NCBI RefSeq assembly: GCF_963678865.1
Contig: NZ_OY787459.1
Location: 2,446,501-2,510,500 of the forward strand
DNA length: 64,000 nucleotides
Source of the DNA: Maridesulfovibrio sp.
GTDB taxonomy: Bacteria > Desulfobacterota > Desulfovibrionia > Desulfovibrionales > Desulfovibrionaceae
Reading direction: 5' to 3'
Under the pieces are notes generated by a model, which did no database searches, was not told the DNA's origin, and saw only the letters and a program-made list of their open reading frames with translations. Of this stretch, positions 37,200 to 44,173 are shown in pieces. How positions within the stretch are numbered: position 1 is the stretch's first letter; every line of letters begins with the position of its first letter. Position numbers and translations under genes: made by a program.

Positions 37200-38024
37200 C
37201 TACATGTCCACGGCTTTGATCCAGATTACAGCATCCTGAGAGAGTTCTTTACCTTTGTACTCTTTGTCAGGGCCGGAACCCAGTGCGCAGAAACCCCACC
37301 ATCCGGCTTTGGGAACAGCGAATGTGATATAACCCTGATCATCGGTTTTAACACCCATGGTTACGAAGGCATCATGGGGAGCGTGGGCCTTTTCTTCTTT
37401 TTTGAACGAATTGTTTTTCATGTCCGGCTCATGATTCATGTATTCCACTTCAACATCAGCATTGGGAATGGGCTTGCCGTTGGCAAGGAGTTGAGCCTTG
37501 AAGGTCATGCCGGTCCACATGGCATAGGGCTTCACAAGGGGAACCCATTCGGTTTTCAAGCCTGCGGGAGCAGCCCAGTTGCCGGGCAGACCACCGACAT
37601 TCATGTAAGTCTTGGTAATCTGCTGAATATAAATGTCTTCTTCACCCTCATAGTAAGGAGCGGGAACAAGCACCAGAGTGTAGTCGCCCATGGAACGTAC
37701 AATTTTCTTAGGCAAGGTTGCTTCATAAGCTTCGCCGGAATTGGTCAGGCTGGTCCAGGTAATGGGCTTAAGCAGCTTTTTGAGGTCATATTTTTTGGTT
37801 TTGCCCTCTTCACCTTTCTGGTGCAGCATGTAAAATTCTTCCGGCATGCCCATTTTCATGGTGTGACCTGCTTCAAATGGATGGGTAAAAACCAGTTTAA
37901 ACTGGGTTTCTGCCCCTTTACTCTTTGCAATTTCCGGGGTGTAAACCATCTGGAAATGGGCTGAAGCAGGAACTGCCATGGCTACCACTAACAACAAGTT
38001 AAGAAAAATAATTTTCATCTTCAT
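37200..38024 (-). CDS. Exported DUF4198-like protein of the Feo locus
   Basis: 274 residues from the ATG at 38024, chosen for AGGAGAAGTG upstream. Signal peptide MKMKIIFLNLLLVVAM ending at PASAHFQM; the mature protein starts with the HFQMVYTPE typical of DUF4198. The C-terminal half has a CnaB-like or Ig-like fold (GKPIPNADVEVEYMN, DDQGYITFAVPKAGWWGF). DUF4198 proteins accompany Ni/Co and Fe uptake systems, and here it follows feoAB on the same strand. It may bind metal in the periplasm and hand it to FeoB; this is inference from position. Confidence 0.78.
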   Translation of the reverse strand: MKMKIIFLNLLLVVAMAVPASAHFQMVYTPEIAKSKGAETQFKLVFTHPFEAGHTMKMGMPEEFYMLHQKGEEGKTKKYDLKKLLKPITWTSLTNSGEAYEATLPKKIVRSMGDYTLVLVPAPYYEGEEDIYIQQITKTYMNVGGLPGNWAAPAGLKTEWVPLVKPYAMWTGMTFKAQLLANGKPIPNADVEVEYMNHEPDMKNNSFKKEEKAHAPHDAFVTMGVKTDDQGYITFAVPKAGWWGFCALGSGPDKEYKGKELSQDAVIWIKAVDM

Positions 38025-38091
38025 ATCACTTCTCCTGATTATGATTTTGACTCTTCTTTTCAATTAAAGAAAAGGTTTATACTACTGCTGA

Positions 38092-38415
38092 TTATTCAAC
38101 TATATCAGAGCCATCGATTTCGATGGAATGACCTTCACCACCATCAAAAGTCACAGAGTAATGGCCTGCGGGCTTTTTGAACTCAAATTCGCTATTCTCA
38201 TTCATTGCTCCCTTAAGGACAACGGTACCGGAATCATCACGGACGTACATCTTTACACCAGAAGCAGAAGAACCGTCAGAGAATCCTCCCTCGCAGAGCA
38301 CGGTACCATCACCGTTATCAAAACAACTGCAAAGAGGGGAATGGGCCAGAGCGGAAGTAGCGGATAGAGCAATCAGCCCACCAGCCACGACTAGTTTTGC
38401 AAATTTGCTTTTCAT
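38092..38415 (-). CDS. Small exported protein of the Feo locus
   Basis: 107 residues. Signal peptide (1-24, ending SALAHSPLC), then a small beta-rich domain with cysteines in CSCFDNGDGTVLCEGGF. It resembles short periplasmic carboxypeptidase-regulatory-like or DUF4198-related domains. It lies between feoB (25 bp) and the DUF4198-like gene (67 bp) on the same strand, so it is probably part of the feo transcript. AAGGAGAAAGAT precedes the ATG. Confidence 0.72.
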   Translation of the reverse strand: MKSKFAKLVVAGGLIALSATSALAHSPLCSCFDNGDGTVLCEGGFSDGSSASGVKMYVRDDSGTVVLKGAMNENSEFEFKKPAGHYSVTFDGGEGHSIEIDGSDIVE

Positions 38416-38440
38416 ATCTTTCTCCTTAAATATTAATTAG

Positions 38441-40969
38441 TTATTCAGGTTGATATATGTATGACGCTGCAACCTTATCCGAAGAAAATTTATGGACAAG
38501 AGCTATGAACAAGGCAACGCCAAAAGCCACTAAATAAAATCCTTTCATCATGGTTATGCCGCTTGCACCAATGGCATTCCCCAGGGTGAATACCGTGGAG
38601 GCCACACCGAAACCAACTGCTGTGGGAAAAAAGATGGCAAAAAGCATCCATTTCCATGATCCGGTCTGCACTTTGACCATAATGGTAGCCGCAAGACATG
38701 GAGGATAAAGGGCAAAGAACAGAATTACCGCAAGGGCATGGAGTGAATTCATTCCATTATGTTTGCTTTCATTATCCATTCTTTGTTCAAGGGTCTGGTT
38801 GTCATCTGCCCCCTGCTGATAGAGCACACCCATGGTTGCCACGGATGATTCACGGGCGGCAAAAGAACTGATCAGGGCGATATTAACTTTCCAGTCAAAA
38901 CCTGCGTACCGGGTTACCGGCTCAAGTGTACGCCCGATCATACCGAAGAAGGATGTTTTGATCTTTTCTTCCTTGATTTTGCGACGCAGGGATTTCCTTT
39001 TGGACGAGAGTTTGCGCAGAGCACTATTTACCGATTTGGCTTCTTTATCACCACGGGGCTTAAGCAGCACAAACATATCCGGGTTAGCTTCCTTGAAGGA
39101 ACTGTCCACCCGTGCTGCCCCCTCTTTTCCTGAAGAATTCATGCGGGCGCGCTTGTAGTCATCGTACATATTGAGCAGGGGAAGCATATTCTCTCCGGAA
39201 GCAATTCCGGCATAGGGATTAGCGGCAATCTTTGCATCATATACTGCCACGGCTTTGGTCATCTCATCTTTATAATAATCCATACGCTCATTGCTCAGTC
39301 CGGGAAACTGGAGCAGGGAGAAAACGCATAATGAAACCGCGACAACAATCGATCCGACCTTTTTGATGTATTCCCAGGTTCTTTCAAGGGAACGCTGGAC
39401 CACACCAAAAAAAGTAGGCGCGTGGTAGTTGGGCATTTCCATGATAAACGGTGCTGTTTCACGCCCCTTGAGAACGGTGGAGGTTAACAGCTTGGCAATA
39501 ATCAGGGCCATAATGATGGTAATGGTCGAGATAAAGAACATCGCCCAGGACTTGTGCTCCGCAAAATAAATATTCACCAGCAGGGTGTAGAGCGGAATCT
39601 TGGCCAGGCAATTCATAAACGGCACGGTCAGGATTGTTGCCAGCCTTGACCTTTCATCGGGGATACCTTTGGTCGACATGATTCCCGGCACAGCGCAGCC
39701 CCCGGCAAAAACTCCACCCAGAATAAACGGCAGAGTCGATTGCCCGTGCAAGCCGAAGCTGTGGAATATGCGATCCAGAATAAAGGCTATTCTGGCCATG
39801 TATCCTGAATCCTCAAGAATGGCTATTAAGGCAAAAAGAATGAAGAAAATAGGAACATAGTTCAGCAAAGTGTTTGCACTGTCCACCATCCATAAAGCCA
39901 TGGAGCGAAGCAGTGAATCCTCTATCAACCCTGCAGAAGGTAGAAAATTGGCCACAATATCCCTGAACTTGGCAAGGATGGGCCACGTATATTTGGTCAG
40001 TTCATAACCCTGAACTATGGAAAGTTCATATATGATATAAACTGTTGCCAGCAGAAAGAAAGGAGCCAATGCCCGGTTGAGAACCCAGCGATCAATCCTT
40101 TCCGATACAGGTTGCCTGCTGTCATCTTCTTTGCTGACGCAGGCTTCCACAATTTCACCGGCCAACCGGTCTCGGCAGGTCACGATATAATCGCCGGTGT
40201 CCACACCGGATTCGTTTTCAAAATCAAGCCTGCGGCTCAGAGCATCTTCAACAATCAACTTACCTTCAGCATGTTTGGATTCAACAATCCGTCTGGCTTC
40301 AGTGTCATTTTCCAGCAACTTAATTGCCAGCCAGCGCAAGGGATAAAGAACTCCAAGGCTTGCATCCCCTGCCAACATATCTTCAAGAGCCTGGATATGA
40401 ACTTCCAGATCATTATAATCGATGGCCACCGGACGGGAATAAGAATCCTGTTTTACAGACTTGCGGATAGCTGCCTTTAGAGCCTGCTTACCTTTGCCTT
40501 TGCGCCCTACGGTAGCAACAACATCCACTCCGAGCCGGGAAGTCAATTCTTTCAAATCAACAGATATGCCCTGACTTTCAGCAACATCCATCATGTTCAA
40601 GGCTACGGTAACCGGAAAATTCATCTCCAGAACCTGAAAGGTAAAATACAGGCTGCGACGCAGACATGTCGCGTCCATAACATTGACCACTACATCCGGC
40701 TTTTCTTCAAGCAGGAATTCACGGGAAACCCTCTCCTCAAGGGAAAAGGATGTCAGACTGTAAGTTCCGGGCAGGTCCACAACTTCATAACGGACTTTGC
40801 CCTCACGGTAACTGCCGACCTTTTTATCAACTGTTACTCCGGGGTAGTTAGCGACATGCTGGTTGGCCCCGGTAAGCATGTTGTATGTTGTAGATTTACC
40901 GGCATTCTGTTGCCCCGCAAGTGCGATGAGAAAATTATCTTTCATCATACGTTTATCATCAGCGCTCAT
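38441..40969 (-). CDS. feoB: Ferrous iron transporter B
   Basis: 842 residues from the ATG at 40969, chosen for GAGGTGGAAG just upstream; a second ATG lies 12 bp earlier. N-terminal G domain: G1 GQQNAGKST (19-27), unusual in having Gln where FeoB normally has Asn-Pro, G3 DLPGTYS and G4 NMMD. A helical GDI-like region and two Gate domains with about ten transmembrane helices follow (AFILDRIFHSFGLHGQSTLP and AGFDWKVNIALISSFAARES). It imports Fe(II) across the inner membrane, driven by GTP. An insert between residues about 570 and 675 is charged and helical. It overlaps feoA by 11 bp. Confidence 0.95.
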   Translation of the reverse strand: MSADDKRMMKDNFLIALAGQQNAGKSTTYNMLTGANQHVANYPGVTVDKKVGSYREGKVRYEVVDLPGTYSLTSFSLEERVSREFLLEEKPDVVVNVMDATCLRRSLYFTFQVLEMNFPVTVALNMMDVAESQGISVDLKELTSRLGVDVVATVGRKGKGKQALKAAIRKSVKQDSYSRPVAIDYNDLEVHIQALEDMLAGDASLGVLYPLRWLAIKLLENDTEARRIVESKHAEGKLIVEDALSRRLDFENESGVDTGDYIVTCRDRLAGEIVEACVSKEDDSRQPVSERIDRWVLNRALAPFFLLATVYIIYELSIVQGYELTKYTWPILAKFRDIVANFLPSAGLIEDSLLRSMALWMVDSANTLLNYVPIFFILFALIAILEDSGYMARIAFILDRIFHSFGLHGQSTLPFILGGVFAGGCAVPGIMSTKGIPDERSRLATILTVPFMNCLAKIPLYTLLVNIYFAEHKSWAMFFISTITIIMALIIAKLLTSTVLKGRETAPFIMEMPNYHAPTFFGVVQRSLERTWEYIKKVGSIVVAVSLCVFSLLQFPGLSNERMDYYKDEMTKAVAVYDAKIAANPYAGIASGENMLPLLNMYDDYKRARMNSSGKEGAARVDSSFKEANPDMFVLLKPRGDKEAKSVNSALRKLSSKRKSLRRKIKEEKIKTSFFGMIGRTLEPVTRYAGFDWKVNIALISSFAARESSVATMGVLYQQGADDNQTLEQRMDNESKHNGMNSLHALAVILFFALYPPCLAATIMVKVQTGSWKWMLFAIFFPTAVGFGVASTVFTLGNAIGASGITMMKGFYLVAFGVALFIALVHKFSSDKVAASYIYQPE

Positions 40970-41291
40970 CTTCCACCTCAATCTGGTAAGCCTCGGTCCG
41001 CCGCAGGGTCACGCAGTAACCGGCTACCCTTAATTCAATAGGGCAGCCAAGTGTGGCGACCCGAATCACTTCAATTTTTCTACCGGGAACGAATCCCAGA
41101 TCAAGCAGTCTCTGCCTGACAGCTCCTTCCGAAAAGTGTCTGCGAATTACGCCTACCCCACCCACGGGAATATCGAGCAGACTCTTTCCCCGCATGGGGC
41201 AGGCCCTGCCTTGCTTTCTTCCGCCAGAACCACGTCCCTTTCTCCTTCCGGAAAAAACCTCGCGGTTAAAGAAATCAAATTTGTTGAACAT
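40959..41291 (-). CDS. feoA: Ferrous iron transport protein A
   Basis: 110 residues, with a longer and very basic N-terminus (RRKGRGSGGRKQGRAC) than the usual 75-residue FeoA. The SH3-like FeoA domain (about 40-108) has DLGFVPGRKIEVI and LRVAGYCVTLRR. It assists FeoB. First gene of feoA-feoB-38092-37200. The promoter and a Fur-box-like site lie directly upstream, so iron repression is likely. Confidence 0.92.
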   Translation of the reverse strand: MFNKFDFFNREVFSGRRKGRGSGGRKQGRACPMRGKSLLDIPVGGVGVIRRHFSEGAVRQRLLDLGFVPGRKIEVIRVATLGCPIELRVAGYCVTLRRTEAYQIEVEDER

Positions 41292-41318
41292 TGCTAGCTG
41301 CCTCTTTTTTTTCTAAAC

Positions 41319-41337
41319 GATTATGAAAATGAGATTC
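41319..41337. promoter_or_regulatory. Fur-box-like operator of feoA
   Basis: GATTATGAAAATGAGATTC matches the classical 19-bp Fur box (GATAATGATAATCATTATC) at 13 of 19 positions. It lies just downstream of the feoA -10, between the likely start point and the ATG, a place where Fur would block transcription. Confidence 0.6.
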
Positions 41338-41347
41338 GGAATCAATT

Positions 41348-41374
41348 ACTATATAGCTAACATTTTGTTGTCAA
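41348..41374 (-). promoter_or_regulatory. Promoter of the feo operon
   Basis: On the minus strand TTGACA (41369-41374) is followed 15 bp later by TATAGT (41348-41353); TAGTAA at 17 bp is an alternative -10. The start point would fall near 41340, against the Fur-box-like site. The rest of 41375-41657 holds no gene I can support. Confidence 0.6.
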
Positions 41375-41657
41375 CAAGAAATAATAATTCCTTTCAACTA
41401 CAATAAATAGATGACCTTAGAAGACGTGCCGTCTTTAATTTATTTTCAATAATCTATACCTTTCCAGTACACGAGCGAAATAGAAATTCATGCTGTGTTA
41501 GTATTCTCAAAGAACTTTTTACTTGATATTGACTTTCGTTTTCATTAAGCGAAAGAAGTCTGAGGTAAAAAGAATACTGCCCTTTTCCATGAGCCGGCAG
41601 AAACAGTTTCAGCAGACAGCAGAAGATACGATATCAATCCATACCGGGGAGGCTACA

Positions 41658-42647
41658 TTGATCAACTATATGAAAAGTGGTTTTAAAATATTACCCTTAA
41701 TCATTAACAGACAACTAGGAACAAGCAGACTTGCCACGCGCTCAGTAGCTACAATTCTGCTGCTTTTAGTTTTACCCGCCGGAACCATACTGATCGCTGC
41801 CGAATTTACAGATCAATCCGATCTGGCCATGCTTCTCTGCCTGCACTTCAGTCTGTGTATTGCCTTATGCATGCCCATGGCCAGATGGCTTGAAAATTTT
41901 CTGGTCAACCGGGAACTGCGCAAAATGAATAGTTTTTGCGTCAGACTAAAACAAGGTAAACTTGACCAGCGCCTAGAGCTTTTACCCCACAAGAGCGCAG
42001 TAGCAACAGACGAACTGACCCGCTTGCAGCATAATTTAAACTGGCTTGCCCATTCGGTTTCCAAACGGGAACAAAAATTAACCCAGTCACTGGTCAAGAC
42101 CCGCAGGGATAAGGAAAGGCTCAACCTGCTCTCCTACACCGACCATCTTACCGGGCTGTTCAATAAACGTTTTTTTGAACTAAAACTTGTGGAAACATGC
42201 TCCCGCTGTATTTCCTGCAAAACACAACTCCACCTGATGCTCATTGACTGCGATCATTTCAAAGAAGTGAATGACCGTTTCGGTCATCAGGAAGGAGACA
42301 GGCTGCTGGCTAATCTAGGCCAGATTATAACCTCCTCCGTGCGTAACGGCACAGACTTTCCATTCCGCTTCGGCGGTGACGAATTCGGGGCGATACTTGT
42401 CGGCGTGGACTCAACCCGCTGCGAACAGATTGCTGAGCGAATCCGGGCCAAATTCGCGGAAATGAAGATCGGCAGAGCAAGTCTTAGTATCGGAATTTCC
42501 AAACTCTGCCGTCAGGCGGATGACCCTGAAGCAGAAGCCGATGCTTTAATCGCTACTGCAGACAGAGCTTTATATTTCGCAAAAAATACCGGACGGAACA
42601 AAGTTATCAGCCCCGCCCGGCACAGAGAAATTTCCCGGCAACTATAG
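41658..42647 (+). CDS. Membrane-bound diguanylate cyclase (HAMP-GGDEF)
   Basis: 329 residues if it starts at the TTG at 41658, which has GGGGAGG upstream; ATG at 41590 or 41670 are alternatives. Two transmembrane segments (about 26-45 and 52-72) are followed by a HAMP-like linker and a coiled-coil (VSKREQKLTQSLVKTRRDKE), then GGDEF (about 165-325) with active site FRFGGDEFG. No RxxD inhibitory site is visible. It lies between feoA (divergent) and the Fur/small-protein genes (convergent), a hint of c-di-GMP control near iron genes. Confidence 0.87.
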   Translation: MINYMKSGFKILPLIINRQLGTSRLATRSVATILLLLVLPAGTILIAAEFTDQSDLAMLLCLHFSLCIALCMPMARWLENFLVNRELRKMNSFCVRLKQGKLDQRLELLPHKSAVATDELTRLQHNLNWLAHSVSKREQKLTQSLVKTRRDKERLNLLSYTDHLTGLFNKRFFELKLVETCSRCISCKTQLHLMLIDCDHFKEVNDRFGHQEGDRLLANLGQIITSSVRNGTDFPFRFGGDEFGAILVGVDSTRCEQIAERIRAKFAEMKIGRASLSIGISKLCRQADDPEAEADALIATADRALYFAKNTGRNKVISPARHREISRQL

Positions 42648-42651
42648 CCCC

Positions 42652-42879
42652 TTAACCTGCCATATCGGCCTTTGCCTCATCAACAAGGCGTCCGACTTCG
42701 TCTTTTGCAGCGGAGTACTGCTTTGTTGCCCAGCTTCCGGCTTTTACCCCGCCTTTAACCACTTTGGTCACGGCAGGCCTTACCCCGCCAGCTTTATACA
42801 CCGCGTATACAGCCGCCCCTGCGACTGTTGCTGCTGCGGAAACCAGCAACACTCTTCCCAGATTCAAACTCATGCTCAA
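42652..42879 (-). CDS. Small Ala/Gly-rich membrane protein, probable ferrosome-locus component
   Basis: 75 residues. One hydrophobic helix (LLVSAAATVAGAAVYAVY, about 10-27) is followed by a basic amphipathic tail (KVVKGGVKAGSW, then AAKDEVGRLVDEAKADM). AGGAGGAATT precedes the ATG. The same layout, membrane helix plus amphipathic tail, occurs in the plus-strand proteins at 47515 and 46711. It has its own promoter and lies downstream of fur, so it is assigned to the iron-storage locus by context. No known domain recognised. Confidence 0.65.
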   Translation of the reverse strand: MSMSLNLGRVLLVSAAATVAGAAVYAVYKAGGVRPAVTKVVKGGVKAGSWATKQYSAAKDEVGRLVDEAKADMAG

Positions 42880-42906
42880 TTCCTCCTACTGCTCTTTCAC
42901 GCAGCC

Positions 42907-42935
42907 GTTTTAGACACAAAATACATCTATGACAA
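42907..42935 (-). promoter_or_regulatory. Promoter of the small protein gene at 42652
   Basis: Minus strand: TTGTCA (42930-42935), 17-bp spacer, TAAAAC (42907-42912). An imperfect palindrome GCAATTGAAAACGAATTGC lies 15 bp upstream at 42951-42969. Confidence 0.5.
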
Positions 42936-42979
42936 CACAGAACCAAACCCTGCAATTGAAAACGAATTGCTTATGCAAA

Positions 42980-43411
42980 CTATTGTTTGCGGCAATCCGG
43001 GCAAATACCATAAAGCACCATTTTATGCCTCTTGACTGAAAATCCGTATTTGCTGGCCAGCTTTTCCTGCAGATATTCAATACGATCTTCCATGACCTCA
43101 ATCCTGCGATTGCAGCGAATGCAGACAAGATGATCATGGTGATCTCTGTTGTGGCGGCATTCAAAACGCGTCACTCCATCACCGAAATCAAGCGACTCTG
43201 CGATCCCGCTCTCTGCCAAAAGCTTGATGGTCCGGTAGACTGTAGCCGGGCTGATTGAAGGATCTCGCTTGCTGACATGAACATACAGTTCTTCACAAGA
43301 GTGATGCCCCTTGGTTCCGAGAAAAACTTCAAGGACAATGCGGCGCTGTTCAGTGGCGGCCATATTGTTCTTATTCAGAAATTCAAGAAATGTTGTTTGC
43401 GGACTTGACAT
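42980..43411 (-). CDS. fur: Fur family iron-responsive repressor
   Basis: 143 residues from the ATG at 43411, chosen for GGAGGAAAGG just upstream; the frame extends to 43516 but overlaps the operator sites. Winged HTH (about 15-80, SPATVYRTIKLLAESG), then a metal-binding domain with HHDHLVCIRC (C97, C100) and CPDC (C137, C140), the structural zinc site of Fur/Zur/PerR proteins. Position between feoAB and the P1B-ATPase genes, and TGATAAT-type boxes in front of it, point to iron sensing and autoregulation. PerR or Zur cannot be fully excluded. Confidence 0.87.
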   Translation of the reverse strand: MSSPQTTFLEFLNKNNMAATEQRRIVLEVFLGTKGHHSCEELYVHVSKRDPSISPATVYRTIKLLAESGIAESLDFGDGVTRFECRHNRDHHDHLVCIRCNRRIEVMEDRIEYLQEKLASKYGFSVKRHKMVLYGICPDCRKQ

Positions 43412-43434
43412 CCTTTCCTCCGTTGTGGATTTTG

Positions 43435-43449
43435 TGATAATGAAACTGA
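43435..43449. promoter_or_regulatory. Second Fur-box-like site near fur
   Basis: TGATAATGAAACTGA, left half-site perfect (TGATAAT), right half degenerate. 24 bp upstream of the fur ATG. Confidence 0.45.
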
Positions 43450-43463
43450 CGACTATTCTCAAG

Positions 43464-43478
43464 TGATAATGATTGTCA
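43464..43478. promoter_or_regulatory. Fur box in the fur / ferrosome-cluster intergenic region
   Basis: TGATAATGATTGTCA is a near-perfect 7-1-7 inverted repeat (consensus TGATAATNATTATCA, one mismatch). It lies 53 bp upstream of fur and 145 bp upstream of the divergent plus-strand cluster, so it can control both directions. Confidence 0.75.
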
Positions 43479-43622
43479 AGCACTAAGTGCTCACTTACAC
43501 CAAAAATAATCTGCAATTGAAACTCAATCGTATTGCTTTCAAAAAATTAAAATCCCCGGCAATTATCTTAACAATAAAACACAAACTAAAAGACGGATCC
43601 CGTTTAAACTCAGGAGGAACAC

Positions 43623-43967
43623 ATGACCACACCTACAACAACCCGAATTCTTCCGGTTGTGACCGCTTCAGCAGCTGCTACCGGAGCGCTGGTAGGCGGA
43701 ACTGTTGCGGCAGTCCGATCAACCATAGCCGTAAATGAAGGCCGGATAACCAGTTACGAGGCCGTAAAAACCGTAGCCAAAGAATCTGCAGGCACCGGAC
43801 TTGCCACCGCAGCGGGCATCGCAGCAACAGGAGTCCTTGGACTTGGCGGGTTGGCTGGACTGCTCGGCTTCACTGTAGTTGCCACCGGGGCAAAAATACT
43901 CTGGGACAAGGCGGTTCCCACTCCGCTTGACAACAAAAGCAGCAACAAGCTCAAAATAGCCTCATAG
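43623..43967 (+). CDS. Glycine/alanine-rich hydrophobic protein, FezA-like candidate
   Basis: 114 residues. Two hydrophobic segments (about 12-30, TASAAATGALVGGTVAA, and about 62-92, LATAAGIAATGVLGLGG then LAGLLGFTVVATGAKILW) contain dense Gly-x3-Gly packing motifs, between which lies a polar helix (GRITSYEAVKTVAKESAGTG). AGGAGGA precedes the ATG. First gene of the plus-strand cluster. Small Gly-rich membrane proteins with this look are typical of magnetosome and ferrosome gene sets and may bend or pack the vesicle membrane. Function by context only. Confidence 0.7.
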   Translation: MTTPTTTRILPVVTASAAATGALVGGTVAAVRSTIAVNEGRITSYEAVKTVAKESAGTGLATAAGIAATGVLGLGGLAGLLGFTVVATGAKILWDKAVPTPLDNKSSNKLKIAS

Positions 43968-43988
43968 CCGCAATTATTTGTAGATGGA

Positions 43989-44032
43989 GCTCACCGGGCC
44001 TGTATTTCTGGACAAATGCAGGCCCTGTGAGC
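43989..44032 (+). other. Stable hairpin between the FezA-like and first ATPase genes
   Basis: GCTCAC (43989-43994) pairs with GTGAGC (44027-44032), then a single mismatch, then GGGCCTG pairs with CAGGCCC around a 16-nt loop. No T-run follows, so it may be a partial terminator or an RNA-processing or stability element that sets the ratio of the small protein to the ATPase. Confidence 0.6.
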
Positions 44033-44065
44033 AACAGAAGATATCGGGACAAATTGAAATTTACG

Positions 44066-44094
44066 TTGACAAACAGATTGCACATTTGTATTTC
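44066..44094 (+). promoter_or_regulatory. Internal promoter of the first ATPase gene
   Basis: TTGACA (44066-44071), 17-bp spacer, TATTTC (44089-44094). The start would be near 44101, 73 bp before the ATG at 44174. Confidence 0.55.
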
Positions 44095-44108
44095 CACTTT
44101 CTGTGGAT

Positions 44109-44123
44109 TGAAATTCAGTTTCA
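44109..44123. promoter_or_regulatory. Fur-box-like inverted repeat over the ATPase promoter start
   Basis: TGAAATTCAGTTTCA fits a 7-1-7 repeat (TGAAAATNATTTTCA) with two mismatches and lies inside the longer palindrome TTGAAATTCAGTTTCAA. It is just downstream of the -10, a repressing position. Confidence 0.5.
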
Positions 44124-44173
44124 ATTTCACCGGATGTCCAGATTATAGAAATAAGTAAAAACAGGACCTTCAC

